This document shows, piece after piece, positions 1 through 7,326 of a stretch of DNA of 64,000 bases; positions within the stretch are counted from its first letter, which is position 1; each line of letters begins with the position of its first letter. Below the pieces are notes generated by a model. That model was given only the letters and a program-made list of their open reading frames with translations. It had not been told where the DNA came from and did not search any database. The position numbers were made by a program, and so were the translations under genes. Source of the stretch: Vreelandella olivaria (GTDB lineage Bacteria > Pseudomonadota > Gammaproteobacteria > Pseudomonadales > Halomonadaceae); contig NZ_JALPZO010000182.1 in NCBI RefSeq assembly GCF_023507745.1, forward strand, positions 1 through 64,000, read 5' to 3'.

Positions 1-1
1 C

Positions 2-2620
2 GACGGCAGCTACACCACCAGCGAAGACCTCAGCAGCCTGGTCGACGGCACCATCACCGTCGAGGCCACCGCCAGCGACCGCAACGGCAACCCGGTGACC
101 GACACCGACAGCGGCGAACTCGATGCCTTCACGCCAGATGTAGAAGTCGTGTTGCTGGGGGCTGGTAGCGATGGTATCTACAACATTGATGAGATTGCAC
201 AAGGGGAGGCTGGCAGTGTCAGTGCACAAATCACCTTGCTTGATGGTACTCAAGTTGGCGATACCCTAGTGGTGCGTGACGGGCTAAATTCCGTATTGCT
301 GGACACAACGGTAACTAGCGATATGCTGAATGACGGCTTGGTGGTTCAGGTGCCGGTCGATAGCAGCATGGAAAGTGTCAGTGTGACAGCGACAGTCACC
401 GACCCGCAGGGAAATATGGAATCAAGTAGTGATACTAAAGGTGTGGATGCCATTGCTCCAAGCGTAAGTGTGGAACTGCTGGGGGCCGGCGATGATAATG
501 TCTATAACATCGATGAGATTGCTGCTGGAGTGCCAGGTAAGGTAGCTGCCAAAGTTACCCTAGGTCAGGATACGAAAGTAGGCGATGTACTGGTTGTCAC
601 GGATGGCTCTGGCAATGGGCTGGTTAATCGCGCGGTTACTCAGGCTGATTTGACCAATGGTGTCATTGTGCAGGTCGCTGTAGCTGAAGGGGTCTCCAGT
701 GTTAGCGTCACGGCTACGGTAACCGATCCAGCGGGTAACAGTGACACTGATAGTGATAATAAAGGTGTTGCAAATGTCGCGCCTGAGGCAATGATCTCCA
801 TCAACCAGCCGTTGTTTGGGTCTGACAATGTGCTTAACAATAACGAGGTAGATCAAGCGCATACTATTCGTGGAAACGTAGGTGGAGATGCCAAGGCTGG
901 GGATGAGGTTACGGTTACCATCGATGGCAATGAGTTCGTTACTGCGGTAAACGCGGATCTGAGTTGGGAAGTTGAAGTGCCCGTCGATATAGTGGGTAGT
1001 CTGTCCAGTGATAGCGTTTCCGCGATTGTGAATGGGGCAGACCAGTACGGCAATCCTTACAGTGCTAGCGACAGTGTTAGCTATCAAGTACAGGAGAGTG
1101 CTTCACTGGAAATAGGTGGTAACGGTAGCGATACTATTGAAGGCGGTGGTGGGGATGATGTCATTATTGGTGATCGCGGCGGTAAGGTTACCATTATCGA
1201 TCCAGCAACAAACTACAATATCTCGCTGATCGTTGACGTTTCAGGCAGCATGAATAACCAATCGGGTACACCTGGGGTGTCCAGAATGGACCTGACCAAG
1301 CAGGCGCTGGTTAATTTGGCTAACCAACTCCAGGGGCATGAAGGGGTTGTGAATGTACAGTTAGTGCCATTCTCAACGCATGCTTCAAATCCTGTTGTGT
1401 TCGAAAACGTAAGCTCTGCAAATGTGCAGCAACTAATTAACGCTATCAATAGCCTCTCTGCCGTTGGTGGCACCAACTATATGGCGGCCTTCCAGGCCTC
1501 TGCAGCGTGGTTTAATGCCCAGAATGATCAGCAGGCATCAGGTGAATTTGAAAATCTGTCCTATTTTCTGACAGACGGTGATCCAACTCTTTACTATAAC
1601 TCGTGGGGCAACGTATCTGGTCCCGGTAGTAGTACGGACTACAATACATTTAATGCCTCAGTTACCGCATTTGAAGCACTTTCAGCCATATCCTCGGTAA
1701 ATGGTATTGGTATCGGCAGTGGTGTGTCGGAAAACTATCTGAGGTTCTTCGACAATACCGATATTACTGGCGATGGCAGTGTATCTTTCGGCTGGTGGGG
1801 CTTAAACGTTGTTACCGGGCCTGTAGGAGATGTGGATATTGTCAATAATGCCGAAGATTTAGCTGCCGCTTTAGAGGGTAGTTCGGAGTTCGATGAGCTG
1901 GCTCCCTTGGGTGAGGATACTCTCTATGGTGGGGATGGCGATGATATTATCTTTGGCGATACTATCAACACAGACCACTTATCGTGGACTAATGGTGATA
2001 CAGGGGTAGCCTATAATGCGGGTGAACATGATGGTATGGGGTATCAAGGGTTAAGAGAGTTCCTCCGTTGGGAAGTTAATGATGGAACTGCTCCCGATGA
2101 TGATCAGGTGCTGGATTATGTTCGTCAAAACTGGGAAGCATTGATTGATACGGTACGCACTGATGGCGGTAACAACGTGCTTGATGGTGGGCAGGGCAAT
2201 GATATTCTCATCGGTGGTGCCGGTAACGATACGCTGATAGGCGGCGAGGGGAATGATATTCTCATCGGAGGAGACGGCGATGACATCTTCCTGTGGAATC
2301 TGGGCGACCAGGGAACTGAAGATGCTCCGGCTGTGGATATTGTCAAAGACTTCGGTAACGGTAACAATGTTCTGGATATTGCTGACCTGCTCCAGGGAGA
2401 AGAGGATGCGACTGATCTAAGTACCTATATTGTTGCTGAAGAAGAGGGCGGCGATACTGTGCTTTATCTCAATTCTCAAGGTAATTTAGCCGGTGATAAA
2501 GAGAATGCTGACCAGGTGATTCGCCTGGAAGGCAAAACCTTCTCTGACTTTGGGGGAGGTAGCCCGCAGGATGTTATTCAGCATATGTTGAATAATGATC
2601 AGTTAAAAATTGATCAATAG
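2..2620 (+). CDS. RTX/VWA giant adhesin, C-terminal part (5' partial)
   Basis: The reading frame is open from the window edge, so only the last ~870 residues of a large surface adhesin are visible. In order: the end of one Ig-like repeat, two related ~105-residue Ig-like repeats (about 137-450 and 463-780), a divergent third (787-1095), an RTX-like Gly/Asp patch, a von Willebrand A domain whose MIDAS motif DVSGS lies near 1234-1248 with a later TDGD, then glycine/aspartate-rich calcium-binding nonapeptides (GGxGNDxLI type, about 1915-2290) and a C-terminal type I secretion domain. This is the architecture of LapA-like biofilm adhesins, exported by an ABC (type I) system and held in the outer membrane. 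The LapG and LapD homologues about 0.5-3 kb downstream support that role. The retention and LapG cleavage region would be at the N-terminus, outside the window. The first ~120 bases are much more GC-rich than what follows. Confidence 0.9.
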   Translation, partial: DGSYTTSEDLSSLVDGTITVEATASDRNGNPVTDTDSGELDAFTPDVEVVLLGAGSDGIYNIDEIAQGEAGSVSAQITLLDGTQVGDTLVVRDGLNSVLLDTTVTSDMLNDGLVVQVPVDSSMESVSVTATVTDPQGNMESSSDTKGVDAIAPSVSVELLGAGDDNVYNIDEIAAGVPGKVAAKVTLGQDTKVGDVLVVTDGSGNGLVNRAVTQADLTNGVIVQVAVAEGVSSVSVTATVTDPAGNSDTDSDNKGVANVAPEAMISINQPLFGSDNVLNNNEVDQAHTIRGNVGGDAKAGDEVTVTIDGNEFVTAVNADLSWEVEVPVDIVGSLSSDSVSAIVNGADQYGNPYSASDSVSYQVQESASLEIGGNGSDTIEGGGGDDVIIGDRGGKVTIIDPATNYNISLIVDVSGSMNNQSGTPGVSRMDLTKQALVNLANQLQGHEGVVNVQLVPFSTHASNPVVFENVSSANVQQLINAINSLSAVGGTNYMAAFQASAAWFNAQNDQQASGEFENLSYFLTDGDPTLYYNSWGNVSGPGSSTDYNTFNASVTAFEALSAISSVNGIGIGSGVSENYLRFFDNTDITGDGSVSFGWWGLNVVTGPVGDVDIVNNAEDLAAALEGSSEFDELAPLGEDTLYGGDGDDIIFGDTINTDHLSWTNGDTGVAYNAGEHDGMGYQGLREFLRWEVNDGTAPDDDQVLDYVRQNWEALIDTVRTDGGNNVLDGGQGNDILIGGAGNDTLIGGEGNDILIGGDGDDIFLWNLGDQGTEDAPAVDIVKDFGNGNNVLDIADLLQGEEDATDLSTYIVAEEEGGDTVLYLNSQGNLAGDKENADQVIRLEGKTFSDFGGGSPQDVIQHMLNNDQLKIDQ

Positions 2621-2635
2621 TATAGGCAGTTAGCG

Positions 2636-2668
2636 CCAAGGTCGCCCATGAGGGCGGCCTTGGTCTAA
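2636..2668 (+). terminator. Rho-independent terminator after the adhesin
   Basis: A 12-bp stem (2636-2647 with 2652-2663, one G.T pair) closes on an ATGA tetraloop and is followed by a short T-rich run. It starts 15 bases after the adhesin stop codon. Confidence 0.75.
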
Positions 2669-2727
2669 TCTTGATGCTATTTACGTTTGGCAATATTTTG
2701 GTGCTTATACTGACAGAGGAAGCCGCT

Positions 2728-3051
2728 ATGCTTTATATCAAGCGCAATGCCCAAGGGGAGATTGTGATGCTCAGCAAGGAACCATCGTCTGAGTGCAACG
2801 ACACCATTACAGAAGACTCACCAGAAGTGTTTGCTTTCCTGGCCGAGCAGACAGGGCAGTCGGCACAGTTTATTGCCTCTGACCTCGCCTTTGTGCGGGT
2901 CGTGGAGGATATGTTGGAGGTGTTGTTGGAGAAGGGAGTACTTAGTTTTACCGATTTACCACCCGCAGCTCAAAGCAAGTTGATGGAGCGTAAGTCGCTG
3001 CGCTCAAAGAGTGATGTTAGTTTGATTGGCGACGATGGTGGTATCATCTAA
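2728..3051 (+). CDS. small conserved protein of unknown function
   Basis: Predicted 107-residue soluble acidic protein with no signal peptide or membrane segment. An in-frame ATG exists at 2671, but the ATG at 2728 has an AGAGGAAG Shine-Dalgarno just upstream and begins with MLYIKRNAQGEIV, which fits the start of a gammaproteobacterial family often mislabelled 'tryptophan synthase subunit beta like'. I know of no established function for it. Visible parts are an N-terminal strand-rich segment, a central segment resembling E/DVFAFL...SDLAFVRVVEDMLEVLLEKG, and the sequence FTDLPPAAQSKLMERK before the C-terminal tail. It lies between the adhesin terminator and the convergent lapD gene, so it may be transcribed alone; a link to adhesion is suggested only by location. 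Confidence 0.7.
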   Translation: MLYIKRNAQGEIVMLSKEPSSECNDTITEDSPEVFAFLAEQTGQSAQFIASDLAFVRVVEDMLEVLLEKGVLSFTDLPPAAQSKLMERKSLRSKSDVSLIGDDGGII

Positions 3052-3094
3052 CAGCAGCGGCAGGTATTGATACTCATCCACGCCGCCGCTGTTA
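3049..3094. terminator. possible bidirectional terminator between convergent genes
   Basis: A 13-base inverted repeat with one mismatch (3049-3061 and 3082-3094) flanks a 20-base loop and begins at the stop codon of the small gene. The convergent lapD gene ends 20 bases further on. There is no good T tract, so termination is inferred from position. Confidence 0.4.
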
Positions 3095-3113
3095 GATAAC
3101 CTTATTGACTTGG

Positions 3114-5021
3114 TTAGACTTGTACCCCTGGTCCTGTAGCACCATCCAGCCCTGCCCGGAATAGACTTTCCAGCTCAGCCTGTTCTGTCACCCCTTCTGC
3201 AATTACCTGAATGCCCAGCGAGTGGCACAGTGTTGCCATTCCCCGCACAATGGCTTGTTGTTCGCTGGAAGTATGAATACCGCGAATGAGACTACTGTCC
3301 ACTTTTAAATAGGCCAGGCCCACATCATGCAGGTCAGCCAGTTTGGTAAATTCAGTTCCTACATGCTCAATACCAAACTGGCAACCAAACGGCCTTAGGG
3401 CGGTACATAAGCCACGTAAACTTCCTATGGCGTGAGTATTGAGTACAGCAGGCACTTCAAAACAGAGCTGTTTGGCCAATAGCGGCTGTTTTTCCAGCAA
3501 CATACGCAGCTCAATCACAAACTGGGCATTCGTAATGGAGGCAATGGAAAGGTTAATACCCAGCTTTTGGGCTGGATGTCCTGCCAGGTGTTCAAGCGCT
3601 TTTTTAACTACTGCAATGTCCAGTGCGGGTTCTAAATTGAAACGGGTGACCCAGGGGATAAAAACGCCTGCTGTTTGCCACTTTTGAGCAAGCTCTAAGC
3701 GGGCAGGTGACTCATAGTGAAGAATGTTGTCATGTGCATCAATGACTGGGAAGTAGGCTAACTGGGGCCCTTGGGTAATGGCTGCATTCAGTGCAGAACG
3801 CCACTCAGCATGGTTACTATACAATGAGCCTTGCTCACGTTTACGAATAATTATACTGCTGGCAGAGACACTGGTGCTTTCGGCTTCCGCAAGCGTATCG
3901 TCGATAGCAGCGAGCAGGGCACTCCGTTCGTCCTGAGGTGTATAAGTAATGATAGCGGTAGGTAAACGTATCTCCACTTGGGAGGCGCTATCCGAAACCA
4001 GTTCGAGTGCCTGACTTACACGCGATGCTAGCGCGTCCGCACTCTCGTCTAAAGGCAGCATCAGCATAAAGTCACTGCCATTGAGGCGCCCCACCAGTGC
4101 CTCTTCTGAAAGGTCATCAAGTTGGGCGAGTTGCTTTACCAACTTGCTAAGCAGGTTATCGGTCGCTTGATGCCCCAACTGTTCGTTTAATTGCTCCAGG
4201 GCTTGTACTCTAACCATTACCACCAGTCCTGTGGCACGTGCATCGTCACTACCTAACAATGAGGCCATTCGGCCCATAAAAACATCGCGGTTAAGGGCGC
4301 CTGTGACTCGGTCATGCTGAAGGTGACGCCGTAGCTCATCGAGTTTCAGGCTCTCTTGGCTAAGCATTTGGCGAACATTGGCGGAGAGGATATTCATCGC
4401 TTGTGCCACTTCGCGCAGTTCCAGTGTGCGGGGCTCTTTAATGGTCGTGAAGCGACGGGCACTAATATCTTTCGCCTGAGCGACAACGCGAACCAGGGGG
4501 TGTTTGATACCGCGAACCAGTACTGTAGCAATCGCTAAGCTGATGGCGCCTGCCAGTAGGAACCAGCCTGCCAGCTCAATCATGCTGCGCCATAAAGAGG
4601 CATATGCAAAACTGTGATGGCTGTCAAGTTCCAGAGTGCCGAATTGACGCCAACCATCCTGTATAGTGGCCGTTCCGGTGGGAACATCAAACTGAATCAA
4701 GTTACGAAACCAAGCAGGTACATCGCCACTGTAACCACTTGCTGAACGCTCAATCAACACATTGCCTTCAGCATCGCGTAGTGTGATATTGCGGTAATAT
4801 CCGGTATCAAACTGAGCTGAAATCAGTAGCTCCAATGTCACCATATCTTTGTCGAGCTGGCTCATGGAAAGTGCCAGTGCTGTCGCATTGTCTTCGTTTT
4901 TAATGCGGACTTCCTGCTCAATATAGTCGCGGCTAGAGGCAATGCTGATGGCAAGGCTGCCAATAAATGAAAGTAGTAGTAGCGCGATAATGGCCAGCCA
5001 GAGCTGTTTAATAAGCGACAT
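3114..5021 (-). CDS. lapD: LapD-like c-di-GMP receptor (degenerate GGDEF-EAL)
   Basis: The 635-residue inner-membrane protein has an N-terminal membrane helix (residues ~5-28), a periplasmic LapD/MoxY-type domain (~29-150), a second helix (~152-171), a HAMP linker, then GGDEF-like and EAL-like domains. Both signatures look broken: NGSDF replaces GGDEF, and ESPARL stands where E-x-L is expected, as in receptor rather than enzyme versions. In the known LapD system, c-di-GMP binding to the EAL domain makes the periplasmic domain sequester LapG and spare the adhesin. It follows lapG on the same strand by 14 bases with an AGAGGAA ribosome site, so the two are probably one operon. Length is close to Pseudomonas LapD. 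Confidence 0.88.
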   Translation of the reverse strand: MSLIKQLWLAIIALLLLSFIGSLAISIASSRDYIEQEVRIKNEDNATALALSMSQLDKDMVTLELLISAQFDTGYYRNITLRDAEGNVLIERSASGYSGDVPAWFRNLIQFDVPTGTATIQDGWRQFGTLELDSHHSFAYASLWRSMIELAGWFLLAGAISLAIATVLVRGIKHPLVRVVAQAKDISARRFTTIKEPRTLELREVAQAMNILSANVRQMLSQESLKLDELRRHLQHDRVTGALNRDVFMGRMASLLGSDDARATGLVVMVRVQALEQLNEQLGHQATDNLLSKLVKQLAQLDDLSEEALVGRLNGSDFMLMLPLDESADALASRVSQALELVSDSASQVEIRLPTAIITYTPQDERSALLAAIDDTLAEAESTSVSASSIIIRKREQGSLYSNHAEWRSALNAAITQGPQLAYFPVIDAHDNILHYESPARLELAQKWQTAGVFIPWVTRFNLEPALDIAVVKKALEHLAGHPAQKLGINLSIASITNAQFVIELRMLLEKQPLLAKQLCFEVPAVLNTHAIGSLRGLCTALRPFGCQFGIEHVGTEFTKLADLHDVGLAYLKVDSSLIRGIHTSSEQQAIVRGMATLCHSLGIQVIAEGVTEQAELESLFRAGLDGATGPGVQV

Positions 5022-5035
5022 AGTGCCAATTCCTC

Positions 5036-5755
5036 TTAAATAAAGCCTTGTGATCGCATACGCTCAACCACGCTGCGCCAGCGAGATAGCCGTGCCAGTG
5101 GGTCGGCACGTGATTCAGAAGAGCCCCCAGCCCACAATCCCTCACTGTTAAAACTAAAGACAGGGTCAAGATCGGTACGTTGTGAGGCGGGGGTAATAGA
5201 AGGTGCAATATTATCAAGAATTAACGGTTCGGCACTGGGCGTTGCGTAGTAGCCCAGTACCATATGGGCCTGGGAGATTTGGCTACGGCCAATACGCGCT
5301 CGAACATAAATCATTCGAAGGCGTTCGCCGGGTACACCCAATTGCTTAAGGGTAATATATTTGCCAATTGAATACTCTTCGCAATCGCCTCGCCCCTCTC
5401 CTAATGCCTCTAGAGGCGTCGCCCAATAATCCTCTTGACCCCAAACATGGATATCGTCAACCCAGCGAATACGGCGGTTAAAAAAATCATTCACATCACG
5501 CAGTTGTGTCTGAATATCCTGGCCGCGTAAACGCTCCAGCATGGCAAGCCACTCTTCCAGAACCGCAAGACCGCTTTCTCCATACTGCTGTTGCATACTT
5601 TGGCGCAAGCGTTGAGGATTAAAAGCGGTTGCTGAGACAGGTATAAGCCCGATGCCTGTGCCTAATATGAGTGCGCCTGCAGTTATTAAAAACTGCCTAC
5701 GGGACAAGGAACCGGTAGAAGGGCGAAAGGACTTAGGCATAGACGCCATCAGCAT
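5036..5755 (-). CDS. lapG: LapG-like periplasmic cysteine protease
   Basis: This 239-residue protein belongs to the bacterial transglutaminase-like cysteine peptidases (BTLCP, formerly DUF920). The expected triad is visible: Cys125 in GRGDCEEY, His164 in AHMVL and Asp181 in LILDN. An N-terminal export signal follows an SRRQFL motif at residues 18-23, which resembles a twin-arginine signal, though Sec export is also possible. In LapA systems the protease clips the adhesin's N-terminal retention region and frees it from the cell unless LapD holds the protease. Starts at residues 1, 3 and 6 are all ATG; none has a strong ribosome site, so the first is provisional. Confidence 0.87.
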   Translation of the reverse strand: MLMASMPKSFRPSTGSLSRRQFLITAGALILGTGIGLIPVSATAFNPQRLRQSMQQQYGESGLAVLEEWLAMLERLRGQDIQTQLRDVNDFFNRRIRWVDDIHVWGQEDYWATPLEALGEGRGDCEEYSIGKYITLKQLGVPGERLRMIYVRARIGRSQISQAHMVLGYYATPSAEPLILDNIAPSITPASQRTDLDPVFSFNSEGLWAGGSSESRADPLARLSRWRSVVERMRSQGFI

Positions 5756-5846
5756 TGGACAAATAATCGTTAAGACTACAAGCTGTGGCGTTGAAGTGCT
5801 ATATCTACTTAGTAGAAAGTACTATTATGAGGTAGCCATGATGCCA

Positions 5847-6518
5847 TCACTCCTCTGCTGCAAGCAGTACACGGTCCAGTAGAGGTTCAAGTTCTGGCCA
5901 TACGTTTTCAAGAATGATGGGTTGTGCCTCGGCGGTGGGGTGTATGCCATCGCTTTGCATCAGTTGGTCATTAAGCGCTACACCTTCAAGTAAAAAAGGT
6001 ACCAGCGGCACATCGTACTCCTCAGCGAGGGAGCGAAAAACGCCAGTGAATGCATCGCGATAGGCTTGCCCATAATTGGGTGGTATATCAATACCCAGTA
6101 GCAGTACATCCGCGCCTGCCTGTTGGCTTTGATCAATCATACTTGCCAGGTTGTCGCGCATTTGAGTTGGAGACAAGCCTCGCAAACCGTCGTTACCGCC
6201 CAGCTCCAGAAGAACGATGTCAGGTTGCCGCTGTCCGATAATACTTGCAAACCGTTGTGCACCGCCGGAGGTCGTTTCACCGCTTATACTGGCATTGATC
6301 ACCTGTGCCTCGCCCTCAAGGCGCTCAGCCAGAAGTGTGACCCAGCCCTGTTCCTGCTCAATACCATAGGCAGCACTTAGGCTATCGCCCATCACTAACA
6401 GCGTGGGTTGTTGATCTGCATTGAGTGTTGAAGCGCCAAGGGTGACTATCAGTACCAGTAACCCTCCGGTTACCATGCGGTTAAGTTTTTGCCACATTAC
6501 AGGGATGCCACGCTTCAT
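5847..6518 (-). CDS. tesA: TesA-like periplasmic GDSL esterase / lysophospholipase
   Basis: A 223-residue SGNH-hydrolase with a signal peptide (hydrophobic ~17-33). The four blocks are present: Ser46 in MGDSLSAAYG, the Gly of SISGETTS, the Asn of GGNDGLRG, and DGIHP near the C-terminus. Family members (E. coli TesA, Pseudomonas TAP/EstA-like) hydrolyse acyl-CoA, aryl esters and lysophospholipids in the periplasm. The start at 6518 has a good ribosome site (GAGGAG, six bases upstream). As in E. coli, the gene is divergent from ybbA-ybbP. Its start codon overlaps the likely ybbA start, so its promoter must lie inside ybbA. Confidence 0.88.
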   Translation of the reverse strand: MKRGIPVMWQKLNRMVTGGLLVLIVTLGASTLNADQQPTLLVMGDSLSAAYGIEQEQGWVTLLAERLEGEAQVINASISGETTSGGAQRFASIIGQRQPDIVLLELGGNDGLRGLSPTQMRDNLASMIDQSQQAGADVLLLGIDIPPNYGQAYRDAFTGVFRSLAEEYDVPLVPFLLEGVALNDQLMQSDGIHPTAEAQPIILENVWPELEPLLDRVLLAAEE

Positions 6519-7326
6519 GTCTTACTCCTCAGACCAAGCTTCCAATATATCAACCGATGATGCTCCCGCCCATCGCCCTTTCACCGACACCCAGAATACC
6601 CGACAGGTTCCTCATGGGCATCACTCCGTTCTACATGCTGAAAAACTCTCTAAGCAGGTCTCGAGCGGAGAGCGATCGTTGACTATCTTACACAACCTCT
6701 CTTTAAGCGTAGTGGCGGGAGAAAGTGTTGCTATTTTAGGTAAAAGTGGTTCTGGTAAGTCGACACTGCTGGGGCTCTTGGCCGGATTGGATACCCCAAG
6801 CGATGGTGAGTTAACGTTGTTTGGGCAACCACTGAGCCGTTTGGATGAGGATGGCCGAGCAGCGCTGCGGGCGGGGCGAGTCGGGTTTGTATTTCAAAAT
6901 TTTCAGCTACTACCCACGCTGAGCGCGCTGGAAAACGTGTTATTACCGCTTGAGCTGTCTCCGCGGGCAGGAGAAAATCAGCATGCTTCCCAATGGCTTG
7001 AGCGTGTTGGCCTTGGTGAACGTACGGACCATTTACCCAAACAGCTTTCTGGTGGTGAGCAGCAACGTGTGGCGATTGCTCGCGCTTTTGTCACCGACCC
7101 TGAACTGGTTTTTGCTGATGAACCCACAGGTAACCTGGATCCCGATACCGGTGCACAGATTATTGATCTGCTCTTTACCTTGAACCGGGAAGCGGGCACT
7201 ACGTTAATCCTCGTCACCCATGATCACGCCCTTGCACGTCGTTGCGGCAGGTGTTTGCGGTTAGTCAATGGTCAATTGGAGCCATTCCAGCCAGCAGCGA
7301 TTTCTAACGGGGGTGGCGATGAGTGA
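6517..7326 (+). CDS. ybbA: YbbA-like ABC transporter ATPase
   Basis: A 269-residue ATPase of the MacB/LolD type. Walker A is GKSGSGKST, the Q-loop is in [10 protein letters not shown], the signature is LSGGEQQRV, Walker B is [11 protein letters not shown], and the switch His is in VTHD. An open frame reaches 6421, but starts there would lie in tesA; the ATG at 6517 is the most reasonable, with only a weak ribosome site. The ~45-residue N-terminal tail before the ATPase core is longer than usual. The stop overlaps the start of the large FtsX-type permease gene by 8 bases. The E. coli YbbA-YbbP pair is next to TesA as here; its substrate is not settled, and lipid or envelope export is a guess from family membership. 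Confidence 0.87.
   Translation: MSYSSDQASNISTDDAPAHRPFTDTQNTRQVPHGHHSVLHAEKLSKQVSSGERSLTILHNLSLSVVAGESVAILGKSGSGKSTLLGLLAGLDTPSDGELTLFGQPLSRLDEDGRAALRAGRVGFVFQNFQLLPTLSALENVLLPLELSPRAGENQHASQWLERVGLGERTDHLPKQLSGGEQQRVAIARAFVTDPELVFADEPTGNLDPDTGAQIIDLLFTLNREAGTTLILVTHDHALARRCGRCLRLVNGQLEPFQPAAISNGGGDE

Noticed and set aside
560-1087. 175-residue minus-strand open frame inside the adhesin
   Set aside because: Antisense to a clear coding frame with repeat domains; no recognisable protein features or ribosome site.
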